This document shows positions 43,401 through 51,745 of a DNA stretch of 64,000 bases, one piece after another; position 1 is the stretch's first letter, and every line of letters starts with the position of its first letter. The stretch spans positions 1 to 64,000 of the forward strand of contig NZ_CANLXP010000005.1 in assembly GCF_947495145.1 (NCBI RefSeq), read 5' to 3'. The DNA is from an uncultured Arthrobacter sp. (GTDB taxonomy: Bacteria; Actinomycetota; Actinomycetes; Actinomycetales; Micrococcaceae). The notes under the pieces were generated by a model. It did not search any database and was not told where the DNA came from. It worked only from the letters and a program-made list of their open reading frames with translations. Made by a program: the position numbers and the translations under genes.

Positions 43401-44087
43401 ATGGCTGGAACGGCGGCACCCCAGGTGTCGGTTGACGAGGTGATGGCAGAACTGGTCACGCTCGAGGACCCGAAGATCCGGGCGGTGAACGAACGGCACG
43501 GTGACGATTACGGCGTGAACCTCACCAAGCTGCGTGCTGTTGCCAAGCGCCTGAAGACGCAGCAGGACCTCGCGGAGGAGCTGTGGGAGACCGGTGACAC
43601 GGCGGCGAAGCTGCTGGCGCTCCTGATCTGCCGTCCGAAGGAGTTCGGGCGTGATGAGTTGGACGCGATGTTGCGGAAGGCGCGCACGCCGAAGGTGCAG
43701 GACTGGCTCGTGAACTACGTTGTGAAGAAGTCGCCGCACGCAGAGGCACTGCGGGTTGTCTGGTTCGATGATCCGGATCCGGTGGTGGCGAGTGCCGGCT
43801 GGGCGCTGACTTCCGAGCGTGTAGTGAAAAAGCCTGAGGGGCTGGACCTTGGCGGCCTGCTCGACCTCATCGAGGCGCAGATGAAGGACGCTCCGGACCG
43901 CCTCCAGTGGGCCATGAACAACTGCCTGGCGCAGATAGGTATTGAGCACCCTGAGTATCGTGCCCGTGCTCTTGAGATTGGTGAGCGTCTGAAGGTGCTT
44001 GAGGATTATCCGACGTCGCCGGGTTGCACGTCTCCGTACGCGCCGATCTGGATCGGGGAGATGGTGCGGCGGCAAGCCGTCTCCTGA
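43401..44087 (+). CDS. DNA alkylation repair family protein (AlkD-like HEAT repeats)
   Basis: A 228-residue protein of the AlkD-like HEAT-repeat family, distant from the broken AlkD gene at the window start. GVNLTKLRAVAKRLKTQQDLAEELW opens the repeats, ALLICRPKEFGRDELDAML and WVNYVVKK-like segments follow, and it ends in YPTSPGCTSPYAPIWIGEMV, a C-terminal signature of this subgroup. Whether it is an active glycosylase is unclear. AGGAG eight bases upstream selects ATG 43401 over 43383. Confidence 0.85.
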   Translation: MAGTAAPQVSVDEVMAELVTLEDPKIRAVNERHGDDYGVNLTKLRAVAKRLKTQQDLAEELWETGDTAAKLLALLICRPKEFGRDELDAMLRKARTPKVQDWLVNYVVKKSPHAEALRVVWFDDPDPVVASAGWALTSERVVKKPEGLDLGGLLDLIEAQMKDAPDRLQWAMNNCLAQIGIEHPEYRARALEIGERLKVLEDYPTSPGCTSPYAPIWIGEMVRRQAVS

Positions 44088-44132
44088 ATTAGCCGGCGCA
44101 TCCTCCCCTCGTCGCACTGGAAGCAAAGGCAA

Positions 44133-44783
44133 ATGACAGAAGTATCGACCAACTCGTTATGGGAACTGGTGCAGGCCGAGCGTGCTGCCCTGGCGGAGGA
44201 CCTCGAAGGCCTGACGCCGGAGCAGTGGCGCCACTCCACGCTGTGCGGGCGTTGGACCGTGGAGCAGGTGACAGCTCACCTCACGGCAGCGGCAAGCCTG
44301 GGCCGGTGGCGATGGTTGCGCAGCATGCTCGGTGCGGGCTTCCGCCCTCACGTGCACAACCAGCGCCGACTTGAGGAACACCAGGGCGACACCCCGGCAG
44401 CGACTCTGGATCGGTTCCGCGCCATCGTCGACAGCCGGATTGCGCCCACTTCTGACGTCGCCGCCTTCCTGGGCGAGGTTGTGGTGCACGCCCAAGACAT
44501 CCGCCAGCCGCTGGGAATCGCTCGGGAACCCCGGGTTGACGCGCTGACTCCTCTGGCCGACTTCTTCGCGAGCCGCAACTTCACCGTCGACAGCCGGACG
44601 CTCGCCAAGGGACTGCAGTTAAGGGCCGACGACGGTCCCTTCTCTTCTGGGGAAGGTCCCCTGGTGTCGGGGTCAACACTCGCCCTGGTCATGACAATGG
44701 CTGGACGCTCCGCGTACCTGGATGAGCTTGATGGCCCCGGTGTTCAAATTCTGCGGTCTCGCCTTGCGAGCACCAACCGCTGA
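44133..44783 (+). CDS. Mycothiol-dependent maleylpyruvate isomerase/DinB-fold protein
   Basis: A 216-residue protein of the MDMPI N-terminal/DinB-2 family, four-helix-bundle metalloenzymes that use mycothiol in actinobacteria. LVQAERAALAEDLEGLTPEQWRHSTLCGRWTVEQVTAHLTAA (residues 10-50, in parts) holds the first metal histidine. EVVVHAQDIRQPLGI holds the second histidine region, which is the family signature. Probably a thiol transferase or isomerase of unknown substrate. It starts 45 bases after the AlkD-like gene on the same strand. Confidence 0.85.
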   Translation: MTEVSTNSLWELVQAERAALAEDLEGLTPEQWRHSTLCGRWTVEQVTAHLTAAASLGRWRWLRSMLGAGFRPHVHNQRRLEEHQGDTPAATLDRFRAIVDSRIAPTSDVAAFLGEVVVHAQDIRQPLGIAREPRVDALTPLADFFASRNFTVDSRTLAKGLQLRADDGPFSSGEGPLVSGSTLALVMTMAGRSAYLDELDGPGVQILRSRLASTNR

Positions 44784-44864
44784 GCCGCCCGCTGGCCCGC
44801 CCTCGACCCTGAGCGCTGAGGAACGGGGTTCCCTCTGACCCGCCGGCGGCGTAGAGTCCTCCGC

Positions 44865-45050
44865 ATGGCTGGCACACTGACTCGTCCCCGTAACGGCAAG
44901 CTCCTGGCTGGAGTCTGCGCGGCTATTGCTACCGGTTTCGGCTTGCCCAAGTGGCTCGTCCGGCTCGGCTTCATCATCTTCGGCCTGGTGGGCGTCGGCG
45001 AGCTGGTCTACATCATTCTGTGGATCGTGCTGCCCAAAGAAGGCCGCTGA
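44865..45050 (+). CDS. Small PspC-domain membrane protein
   Basis: A 61-residue protein consisting of one PspC domain: LTRPRNGKLLAGVCAAIATG, then the amphipathic GLPKWLVRLGFIIFGLVGVGELVY and IILWIVLPKEG. PspC proteins sit in the inner membrane and take part in envelope-stress responses. It stands alone without pspA or sensor-kinase neighbours, so a minor envelope role is inferred. Confidence 0.88.
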   Translation: MAGTLTRPRNGKLLAGVCAAIATGFGLPKWLVRLGFIIFGLVGVGELVYIILWIVLPKEGR

Positions 45051-45069
45051 TCTCAAACAAGCCTAGGTA

Positions 45070-46437
45070 TCAGAGCAGCCTGCGCAGCAGTTTCCGCTTG
45101 AGCGCGTCGAAGGGCGGGTAGGCAAGCCGGAGCGTGTCGACCACGGTGGGTTTGGAGAAGACCGGCTGCAGGTGGCTGAATGTGTTGAAGGACTGGCGGC
45201 CGTGGTAGCTGCCGGTGCCGCTTGCGCCCACACCACCGAACGGCAACCCGGGCACTGCGAGCTGGATGGTGCAGACGTTGTGCGCTATGCCGCCGGCCTG
45301 CACCCGCTGCGTGAAAGTCTCGAGGTGTTGCTCCTGGTCGCTGAAGAGGTAGGCAGCGAGGGGATGAGGCCGCTCGCCGATGAAGCGGATCGCCTCGTCG
45401 AGGTCCTCCACCTCGAGGATCGGCAGCAGCGGACCGAAGATCTCCTCCTGCATGAGCTCTGAGCCAGGATCGACGTCGCGCAGGATCGTTGGCTCGACGT
45501 ACCGCTCGGATCGCTCATGCCTTCCACCCGCGACCACGGTGCCGTCGCCCAGAAGTTCTACCAGCCGATCGAAATGGTGTTCATTGATGATCCGCCCATA
45601 GTCGCCGGACGTCTGCGGATCAGCGCCATAGAACTCCCGGACGGCGGCTGAAAGTGCCTCTGCCAACGCGGGGGCGGCAGCCGGCGTCGTCAGGATGTAG
45701 TCCGGCGCCACGCACGTCTGGGCGGCGTTCATGAACTTGCCGAAGACAATCCGCCGGGCTGCGGCCTTGAGATCACCACCGACGACGACGGCGGGAGACT
45801 TCCCTCCCAGCTCCAGTGTCACCGGGGTGAGGTGCTCCGCGGCGGCTTTCATCACGATCTTCCCGACGCGTTCGCCGCCGGTGTAGAAGATGTGGTCGAA
45901 CGGCTGGGCGAGGAGGTCCGTGCTGACGTCCACACCGCCTTCGACGACGGCCACTGCTGAAGGGTCGAGGTATTGCGGGACGAGCTCGGCGAGCACGCTC
46001 GAGGTGGCCAATGCCAGTTCGCTGGGCTTCAGGACCGCTGTGTTGCCGGCAGCGAGAGCACCGACCAGTGGTGCCAGAACCAGCTGCAGCGGATAGTTCC
46101 AGGGGCCGATGATGAGCACAGTGCCGAGCGGCCGGGCCTGGGTCCAGGCTCGAGCCGGTTGCAGGCCAAGCGGCACGGGGATTCTCGCCGGTGCCATCCA
46201 GCGGTCAAGATGCTTGAGCGCGTAATCCGTCTCCGCCCGGACCACGGCGATTTCGGAGAGGAAGGCCTCCGTGCGGCTCTTCCCCAGGTCTTTCTCAAGG
46301 GCATCGGTGAGCGCGTCTTCCCGTTCGGTGAGCAGCCGCAGCAGAGCCGTCAGCTGCCCGCGCCGCCAATCGGTCGGCCGCGTTACACCGGTGTGAAAGT
46401 ACTGTTTGTGGTCTGCGAGCAGCTCGGCGGCGCTCAT
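45070..46437 (-). CDS. Aldehyde dehydrogenase (class 3-like)
   Basis: A 455-residue NAD(P)-dependent aldehyde dehydrogenase. IIGPWNYPLQLVLAPLVGALAAGN and Lys137 in VLKPSEL bind the cofactor. Glu209 (LELGGKSP) and the nucleophile Cys242 (NAAQTCVAPDY) are intact. Length and the hydrophobic C-terminus FDALKRKLLRRLL resemble ALDH3-type enzymes that oxidise fatty or aromatic aldehydes at the membrane. The ATG overlaps the SDR stop codon, making an SDR-ALDH operon that would turn an alcohol into an acid. Confidence 0.93.
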   Translation of the reverse strand: MSAAELLADHKQYFHTGVTRPTDWRRGQLTALLRLLTEREDALTDALEKDLGKSRTEAFLSEIAVVRAETDYALKHLDRWMAPARIPVPLGLQPARAWTQARPLGTVLIIGPWNYPLQLVLAPLVGALAAGNTAVLKPSELALATSSVLAELVPQYLDPSAVAVVEGGVDVSTDLLAQPFDHIFYTGGERVGKIVMKAAAEHLTPVTLELGGKSPAVVVGGDLKAAARRIVFGKFMNAAQTCVAPDYILTTPAAAPALAEALSAAVREFYGADPQTSGDYGRIINEHHFDRLVELLGDGTVVAGGRHERSERYVEPTILRDVDPGSELMQEEIFGPLLPILEVEDLDEAIRFIGERPHPLAAYLFSDQEQHLETFTQRVQAGGIAHNVCTIQLAVPGLPFGGVGASGTGSYHGRQSFNTFSHLQPVFSKPTVVDTLRLAYPPFDALKRKLLRRLL

Positions 46438-47285
46438 CGGCTGGTCTGCTCCTTGGCTGCGGGGGCTGAGCGCCCGGTGAAGTGGTCCATCGAGCTGTAC
46501 ACCTTGAAGACGCGGTCGGCGACGAAGTCCCAGGCCGGTTGCGGCAGGACGTTGCGGAGGGTTCCGGCGAGCTGGACGGTCCAGGGGAGCTGGACGCGTG
46601 CCTTGCCGGTCAACGTTGCGCGCCAGGCTTTGTCCACCACGTACTCCGGTTCCATGAGCGGGGTCAGTAGCGGCCCGCGGGCTCCCTCGAACATGCCGGT
46701 CTTGATGTAGCTGGGGATGAGGGTGGTGACGGCAATGGGGTGGCCGGTGGAAGCGAGTTCGAGGCGCAGGGAATCGCTCCAGCCGATGACGGCCCATTTC
46801 GACGCCGCGTACACGCTCATGCGCGGGACCGAGAGTGTGCCGGACGCGGACGCGACATTCAGGATCCGCGCGGGTGTTCCGCGTTCCATCAGCGCTGGCA
46901 GGAACGCACGGGTGACGTGCATGGGTCCGCCGGTATTGATCCGCAGGGTGAGATCAATGTCGGAGTGGTGGTCGTGTTCCCAGAAGTATTTCCCGCGCAC
47001 AATCGCGGCGTTGTTGATCAGGACATCCGGAGCGCCGACGTCGTTCAGAACCGACTGGGCTGCGGTGGTGATCGACTCCACCGAGGCAACGTCGACCACA
47101 TTGGTGTGAACCGTCGTCGTGCTTGTGGTGAGACCTGCCGCGACGGACTGGAGGGCGGTTTCGTCGATATCCCAGAGCACGACGGCAGCCGCCCCCTCGC
47201 GGGCGGCGCGTTCGGCATACAGCTTTCCCATGCCCATTCCGGCGCCGGTGATCAGGACGGTGCGTCCGCGGACGGTGAATGCCAA
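46434..47285 (-). CDS. Short-chain dehydrogenase/reductase
   Basis: A 283-residue classical SDR. VLITGAGMGMGKLYAERAA binds the cofactor, Asp39-Asp41 (VLWDID) suggests NAD preference, VLINNAAI stabilises the fold, and Ser146-148 with Tyr159 and Lys163 (SVYAASKWAV) form the catalytic set. The C-terminal 60 residues (DKAWRATLTGKARVQLPW, LPQPAWDFVADRVF) resemble SDRs acting on lipophilic alcohols. Upstream and in the same direction lies YefM-YoeB, 52 bases away. Confidence 0.92.
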   Translation of the reverse strand: MAFTVRGRTVLITGAGMGMGKLYAERAAREGAAAVVLWDIDETALQSVAAGLTTSTTTVHTNVVDVASVESITTAAQSVLNDVGAPDVLINNAAIVRGKYFWEHDHHSDIDLTLRINTGGPMHVTRAFLPALMERGTPARILNVASASGTLSVPRMSVYAASKWAVIGWSDSLRLELASTGHPIAVTTLIPSYIKTGMFEGARGPLLTPLMEPEYVVDKAWRATLTGKARVQLPWTVQLAGTLRNVLPQPAWDFVADRVFKVYSSMDHFTGRSAPAAKEQTSR

Positions 47286-47337
47286 GGTGGGTTCCTCTCG
47301 CGTGGTGACCCGGAGGCCGGTTTGCAGCGATTATGGA

Positions 47338-47598
47338 TCAGTAGTGGTCGCGCGCCTGCAACACGACGATGTGCGTGTCGGTCACAAGGTAGACGAGGCG
47401 ATTCGCCTCGTCGATTCGTCTGGACCAGGCGCCCGACAAGATGTGCTTGAGTGGCTCGGGTTTGCCGGTGCCGGTGAACGGGTCCCGCAAGACCTCCTGA
47501 ATCAGCAGATTGATTCGCTTCAGCGTCTTTCTGTCCTGGCCTTGCCAGTAGGTGTAGTCTTCCCACCCGTTTCGGTCGAATGCGAGCTGGCGGGTCAC
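47338..47598 (-). CDS. yoeB: YoeB-type toxin, copy 1
   Basis: An 86-residue Txe/YoeB ribosome-dependent mRNA interferase. Catalytic residues correspond to Glu48 (KPEPLKH), Arg67 (ANRLVYLV) and the C-terminal His85-Tyr86. So the protein looks active. It overlaps yefM by four bases. It differs from copy 2 at six positions (2, 15, 26, 35, 49, 56). The SDR-ALDH operon begins 52 bases downstream and may receive readthrough. Confidence 0.95.
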   Translation of the reverse strand: MTRQLAFDRNGWEDYTYWQGQDRKTLKRINLLIQEVLRDPFTGTGKPEPLKHILSGAWSRRIDEANRLVYLVTDTHIVVLQARDHY

Positions 47599-47846
47599 GC
47601 TTCGTCGAGCTCGTGAGTCTCGAACTCGCCGCGCCGGGCGCGGTCCAGGGACGCGAGCAGCCGCTCCGCACCTTTGGCATGCCTTAACAGGTAGGCAGTT
47701 TCGGTGATTGCGTCGTAGTCATCCTTGGACATGATGACGGCGTTGCCGTGCTTCGACACGACCTCGACCGGAGCATGGTCCTCGTTAACCTGCTGGATGA
47801 GTCCAAACAGGTTGCGTCGAGCGTCTGTTGCAGTGATTGCGGACAT
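47595..47846 (-). CDS. yefM: YefM-type antitoxin, copy 1
   Basis: An 83-residue Phd/YefM antitoxin. The N-terminal DNA-binding fold (AITATDARRNLFGLIQQV) is followed by VVSKHGNAVIMSKDDYDAI and a C-terminal toxin-binding segment, ending RRGEFETHELDEA. It differs from copy 2 by a single residue (Ala57 versus Thr57). ATG 47846 is the normal start. The GGTAC palindrome 18 bases upstream is its probable operator. Confidence 0.95.
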   Translation of the reverse strand: MSAITATDARRNLFGLIQQVNEDHAPVEVVSKHGNAVIMSKDDYDAITETAYLLRHAKGAERLLASLDRARRGEFETHELDEA

Positions 47847-47864
47847 TGGCCAGCCCCTTCCTAG

Positions 47865-47884
47865 TGGTACATGAAAGCGTACCA
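47865..47884. promoter_or_regulatory. Probable YefM operator, copy 1
   Basis: TGGTAC (47865-47870) and GTACCA (47879-47884) form a 6-base inverted repeat around ATGAAAGC. The same 20 bases occur before copy 2 and mark the end of the duplicated segment. YefM-YoeB complexes bind GTAC-containing palindromes near their promoters. Confidence 0.7.
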
Positions 47885-47959
47885 TTGCGCCGATCGAGAA
47901 CGCTCTGCCTGTCGGCATCGATATACCCGATCAATTATCAGATCCGATACGATGACTGC

Positions 47960-48751
47960 ATGGCTAACGACGAAGCGAACCACCTACTTAGCAATCCGAA
48001 CGGTGCTGGCCCGACTCGCGAGCAGGACTACAGCGAGCCGCCCTTTGCGTTGTCTCCTGTGCGTAACGACCTGCATCCCGATCTTCAGGAGGTCCTCGAG
48101 TCAGCAGCCAAGCTCCAGCAACTTGTCCCCGACGCGGTGCTTGTTGGCGGCAGCGCCGCCGCCATATACGCCGGACACCGTGCTTCCTACGACCACGGTC
48201 ACGTGCTCGCCGGGCTACGCCAGAATTTCGACGTCCTCCTCGACGCGCTGGAGACCGACGACGGCTGGGCGACTAACCGGGTCACCTACGGAAAGATCAT
48301 CTTGGGTGAGCTCGGGGGCATCGAAACCGGTCTTCGGCAGTTGATTCGTCTCCGCCCACTCGAAGTGACAGAGGTGCAGCTCGCGTCCGGCGCCTCGGTC
48401 AGGGTCCCTACGCGGGATGAAACGCTGCGGATCAAAGCGTTCCTCATCACCCGCAGAAACCAGACGAGGGACTATCTGGACGTGGCGGCACTGGCCGAAA
48501 CGATGGGGGTTGAGCATGCCGCCGAGGTTCTCAACGGCATGGACGAGTACTACGCCGACCAGAACCGGGACGGTGCGGCAGTGAGATCGCAGGTGGTTCG
48601 CCAACTATCCGCGCCCTCACCCAAGGATTCCCGGACCACTAAGCAGCTTGGCTCCTACAAAGGTTTGGTGAGTCGGTGGCAGGATTGGGGCGCCACGGTG
48701 GAGACCTGCCAGGCACTCGCCGAACAGATGGTTCTTCGAGGGGAGACGTGA
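47960..48751 (+). CDS. AbiEii-like nucleotidyltransferase, possible toxin
   Basis: A 263-residue protein with the nucleotidyltransferase opening LVGGSAAAIYAGHRASYDH at about 60-78, then TNRVTYGKIILGELGGIETGLRQLI, RDETLRIKAFLITRRNQTRDYLDVAAL and a helical C-terminus. Such proteins act as toxins in AbiE-like pairs or modify RNA or protein. The usual acidic pair after the Ser-x-Asp stretch reads DHGH, so the second metal-binding acid is absent. TACGAT lies six bases before the ATG without a Shine-Dalgarno, suggesting a leaderless transcript. The stop overlaps the start of an HTH gene. Confidence 0.75.
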   Translation: MANDEANHLLSNPNGAGPTREQDYSEPPFALSPVRNDLHPDLQEVLESAAKLQQLVPDAVLVGGSAAAIYAGHRASYDHGHVLAGLRQNFDVLLDALETDDGWATNRVTYGKIILGELGGIETGLRQLIRLRPLEVTEVQLASGASVRVPTRDETLRIKAFLITRRNQTRDYLDVAALAETMGVEHAAEVLNGMDEYYADQNRDGAAVRSQVVRQLSAPSPKDSRTTKQLGSYKGLVSRWQDWGATVETCQALAEQMVLRGET

Positions 48752-49182
48752 TGCTGAAGTTCCGCAACCTGACTATCGAACCTGACGCGCCCGTCGATCA
48801 GTGGGGGTTCGAGGGTCTGCTCGCAGCGGTCGAACGCGGCGACATCCGGGACTGGCACCGTATCGCGGAAGCCGTCACAGCGAGCCCTCGCGGGAAGGTC
48901 GCTGCAGAACTTAAGGAAGTACTGGCTACGACGGAAAGCCCGGCCATGTCTGCGCTGTTTTCGCGCATCCTCCTGCATTCAGTGCGGAACAGCGAGGATG
49001 CTGAGCGCCAGGAGGTCACGCAGGACCTTGCCGCGTACTTGACGCGCAGCGGTATGACTCGGGCGGAGTTCGCTCAGCAACTCGGGACGTCGCCGTCGAG
49101 GTTGTCCACTTATCTCACCGGGAAAGTGGTGCCGTCGGCGGTGATGATGGTCAGGGCGCGGAGGCTGGCCGAGCGCCGCTAG
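48751..49182 (+). CDS. Helix-turn-helix protein, partner of the nucleotidyltransferase
   Basis: A 143-residue protein. Residues 95-140 form an XRE-like helix-turn-helix (TRSGMTRAEFAQQLGTSPSRLSTYLTG, in two parts). The N-terminal 90 residues are helical (QWGFEGLLAAVERGDIRDWHRIAEAV). It overlaps the upstream gene by one base, so it is probably its antitoxin or regulator, placed second rather than first. Its stop codon lies within a four-base overlap with the convergent GH43-like gene. Confidence 0.75.
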   Translation: MLKFRNLTIEPDAPVDQWGFEGLLAAVERGDIRDWHRIAEAVTASPRGKVAAELKEVLATTESPAMSALFSRILLHSVRNSEDAERQEVTQDLAAYLTRSGMTRAEFAQQLGTSPSRLSTYLTGKVVPSAVMMVRARRLAERR

Positions 49183-50162
49183 GGGGATGGTCGCCCCAAC
49201 AACCGAGCGTGTTCCTCAGCGGTGATCGCCAGGAGCGATCCGTGTCGCGCACGCGGTGGCAGGACGGCGTCGTGCACGTGCTTCCACTGGCGCAGCTCCG
49301 GGTCAGCGGCTTCGAACAGGTGATAGCCGCTCAGCCCGAATTCGTCGATCAGCAGCAGCGGAGCTGAGCCATCGGAGGGCAGGACGACGGCGGGACCCTC
49401 GCCCTGCCGAATGTCGCCTTTGCCGGCGGCTACTACCCAGGGCTCAAAGTCGGGGTCGAGCAGGCTGCGGCCGCGTTCGATGAAGACGAAAGCATCCTCC
49501 TCGGGGCTGCCGGCCGGCCGGGAAGTCGCGGAGAAGCGGTACCACCAGTCACCCAAGTGCAGGAAGGTCACGTCGATGACGGACTTGCCGAGGTCCAGAT
49601 ACAGCACGGGGGCGCTGAAGCTGGTGAAGTCGGCGGTCTCGGTGACGAACATACGCTGGTAGTCACTGCCTTCCTCACCGGTGCCCGGGAGCGAGGATGC
49701 GAAGAACACCAGCCAGGCGTTGCGCTCCTCGGACCAGAAGGCCTTCGGTGCCCACGCGTTGCCTGCGTCCTCACGTGCGATCGGGATCAGCTGCGGGCCC
49801 GACCACGTGATGAGGTCATCGGACTCCCAGACGAGGATTGACCTGCTGCCGCGGTGCTCGGCGCGGTCCCAGTCGCCGTCGCTCGCCACTCGCAGGTCGG
49901 TGGCGAGGACAACGAACCTGTCGCGGGTGTGGTCGCGGAAGATGAAGGGGTCTCGGGCGCCGTGCTCGCCGACGTCGCTGGTCAGAATGGGTGCGCCGTC
50001 ATTCAGTGGAGTCCAGTTCTTCGCATCCGGGCCGGTGTTCACGGCGAAGCGGACCTGCTCGCCGTCCTCCTCCGTCTCAGGCGTGAAGTAGGCGAAGAGC
50101 CAGCGCTGGGAGGCGTCGTCGTCGTTGGTTATGTCGGGGGAAGCGGGGCGAGGGGAAGTCAC
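49179..50162 (-). CDS. Glycoside hydrolase, GH43-like
   Basis: A 327-residue five-bladed beta-propeller protein of the GH43/62 type, without a signal peptide. RDPFIFRDHTRDRFVVLATDL holds a conserved aspartate; AWAPKAFWSEERNAWLVFFASS is a blade signature; VIDVTFLHLGDWWYRFSAT and QGEGPAVVLPSDG hold the further aspartate and glutamate. GH43 enzymes remove arabinose or xylose side groups. The GTG start at 50162 follows a GAAAG-containing stretch; an ATG at 50213 would add 17 unlikely residues. Intracellular action on short oligosaccharides is inferred. Confidence 0.75.
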   Translation of the reverse strand: MTSPRPASPDITNDDDASQRWLFAYFTPETEEDGEQVRFAVNTGPDAKNWTPLNDGAPILTSDVGEHGARDPFIFRDHTRDRFVVLATDLRVASDGDWDRAEHRGSRSILVWESDDLITWSGPQLIPIAREDAGNAWAPKAFWSEERNAWLVFFASSLPGTGEEGSDYQRMFVTETADFTSFSAPVLYLDLGKSVIDVTFLHLGDWWYRFSATSRPAGSPEEDAFVFIERGRSLLDPDFEPWVVAAGKGDIRQGEGPAVVLPSDGSAPLLLIDEFGLSGYHLFEAADPELRQWKHVHDAVLPPRARHGSLLAITAEEHARLLGRPSP

Positions 50163-50226
50163 GCGAGACAGTCTTTCAGACGCTGATGAGCATACAATCT
50201 GGAACTGCTGCATCGGTGGTCATCTG

Positions 50227-50883
50227 TCAGCGCTGGAGGAGATCGCAGCACGCACCCGGCGCTCGTTGTCCCCGGCCATACAGCTTCGAGGTGAGCACGG
50301 CGTCGGCCGCCGCGTATAACGTCTCGGTTTCCGTCTGCGCGAACGAGTCCTCAGCGGGTAGCGCCCGCTCCAGTGAAAGGCCATTCAACACGGTTCCCAG
50401 AAAGCGCGCGCAGCGCGGAATGCCATCCTCGGGCAGTGCGGTCTCTCCGGCGAGTACGCGCAACCATTCCTCCATCCGGCTTTGAGCGTCGCGCTGTATT
50501 CCGAGATAGATCTCGCGGGTCGGTCCGGTCTGTTCGGCTGAAATGAAGGTGTTGGCCAGCAGGGTCATCGCTTCGCGCGCCTGGGGTCCGGTGCCGCCCA
50601 TGGCTAATACCTGACGCAGGCACTCCACGAGCCGATCCCGGGCGGGGACGGAGGTGTCGCGGATGTTGTTCTCGGGCAGCAGCCAGTCATAAACGCGTCG
50701 CAGAACCTCGTCCCGCAGTCCCTGTTGGGTCGGAAAGTGATGACGCAGTGATCCGGTGCTGACCTCAGCTCGAGCCGCGACCGCACGGACACTCAGCCGT
50801 GCGGTCACGCCTTCTTCGGCGATGATGGCGGCGGCAGACCGAAGGATCCGCTCTCGTGTGGTCACCACCGGGTTGTCGTTCAT
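50227..50883 (-). CDS. TetR-family transcriptional regulator
   Basis: A 218-residue TetR regulator. The helix-turn-helix covers residues 10-55 (RERILRSAAAIIAEEGVTARLSVRAVAARAEVSTGSLRHHFPTQ, in parts). The ligand domain is unassigned. The divergent gene encodes a membrane protein and two palindromes lie in the spacer, so it likely represses itself and that neighbour. ATG 50883 (MNDNP) is preferred to 50904. Confidence 0.9.
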   Translation of the reverse strand: MNDNPVVTTRERILRSAAAIIAEEGVTARLSVRAVAARAEVSTGSLRHHFPTQQGLRDEVLRRVYDWLLPENNIRDTSVPARDRLVECLRQVLAMGGTGPQAREAMTLLANTFISAEQTGPTREIYLGIQRDAQSRMEEWLRVLAGETALPEDGIPRCARFLGTVLNGLSLERALPAEDSFAQTETETLYAAADAVLTSKLYGRGQRAPGACCDLLQR

Positions 50884-50912
50884 TGCCACCCTCCATTCCT
50901 CCAATACAGCGT

Positions 50913-50961
50913 ACTAGCCGCCGTGCTAGTGTTGAGAAATGTTCGACTAACACAGTGTGTT
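50913..50961. promoter_or_regulatory. Two palindromes in the TetR/membrane-protein spacer
   Basis: ACTAG (50913-50917) and CTAGT (50926-50930) form one inverted repeat with an 8-base centre. AACACAGTGTGTT (50949-50961) is a perfect odd palindrome. Either could be the TetR operator controlling both divergent genes. Confidence 0.55.
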
Positions 50962-50993
50962 GGTCAGTCTCTGAATGTTGAGGAATCACTCAG

Positions 50994-51647
50994 ATGTTCG
51001 ACCAGTGGCGCCGTCGTCGTGCGGTGAAGCGCATCCAACCCGGCGACGGGAGTGCACTGCGACCATTCCGGTGGTGGCAGCTGCTGAGCAGGTCCCTGTT
51101 CCACCTCGATCTCGCCAGCCCCGCCGGCGGTCCAGTGCGGTACACGGTGGATGTTCGGCAGTGGAAGACCGACGAAAACGGGTACGTGTTGATGCATCTC
51201 TACCGGGACGGCCACCAGAACGCGGTCGCAAGGGCGCCCGCGTTCTTTCCGGTCGACGGCGGGGCGATCGAGGTTGCCGCCAGCAGCTTTGGGCTGAAGC
51301 GCTGTCACTACGTCACCAACGGGGGACTCGAGCATCAACTCGTCCCCGATTCCCGCTCTGCGGAGGGCCGCCGCGCCCGCTTCGAGCACCGCCGTCCGGT
51401 GCTCAGTCGAGTAGTGGGCGTGATCTCCATCGTTGCGCTGCTGGTGGGTGTGGTGCTGCTGCTTCACCAAATCGCCATACCGATCCTGCAGATTCCACCG
51501 ATCGCCGAGCAGATCGGGCCGGTCGAGCCGATTATCCGTCTGCCACTGTGGCTGACCATCAGCCTCGGTCTGGCGGCGGCGATCGCGAGTACTGAGAGGG
51601 CCCTGCGTCTGCGGTACCACTGGTTCCTCGACGCTGCGGGGAACTGA
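50994..51647 (+). CDS. Hypothetical membrane protein, TetR-linked
   Basis: A 217-residue protein. The first 130 residues are soluble and basic, with LFHLDLASPAGGPVRYTVDVRQW and YVLMHLYRDGHQNAVARAPAFFPVDGG, which look like a conserved domain I cannot name. Two transmembrane helices follow at about 140-160 and 178-198. A GAGGA ribosome-binding site precedes the ATG. Divergent TetR regulator suggests inducible expression, but no transport motif is seen. Confidence 0.6.
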   Translation: MFDQWRRRRAVKRIQPGDGSALRPFRWWQLLSRSLFHLDLASPAGGPVRYTVDVRQWKTDENGYVLMHLYRDGHQNAVARAPAFFPVDGGAIEVAASSFGLKRCHYVTNGGLEHQLVPDSRSAEGRRARFEHRRPVLSRVVGVISIVALLVGVVLLLHQIAIPILQIPPIAEQIGPVEPIIRLPLWLTISLGLAAAIASTERALRLRYHWFLDAAGN

Positions 51648-51745
51648 CGGGGCATCCTGCCTTTGAGGCATGTCGTCTCTGAAGGCTCGGTCTGCTAACT
51701 CGCCGCCTGGGCAGTGAGCTTGGTGCCACCGTCGTCTGCGAAGTA

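Larger units (their letters stand above)
47335..47884. repeat. 550-bp direct duplication, copy 1 (YefM-YoeB cassette)
   Basis: This segment aligns without gaps to 62068-62617, with about 26 mismatches counted by eye (about 95% identity). It runs from GGATCAGTAG, just past the yoeB stop, to the right arm of the TGGTAC...GTACCA operator upstream of yefM. Flanking sequence on both sides is unrelated to that of copy 2. Confidence 0.9.

Noticed and set aside
45070-46797. 575-codon version of the aldehyde dehydrogenase
   Set aside because: The first 120 codons are antisense-frame sequence over the SDR gene; homology and the ATGA overlap place the start at 46437.
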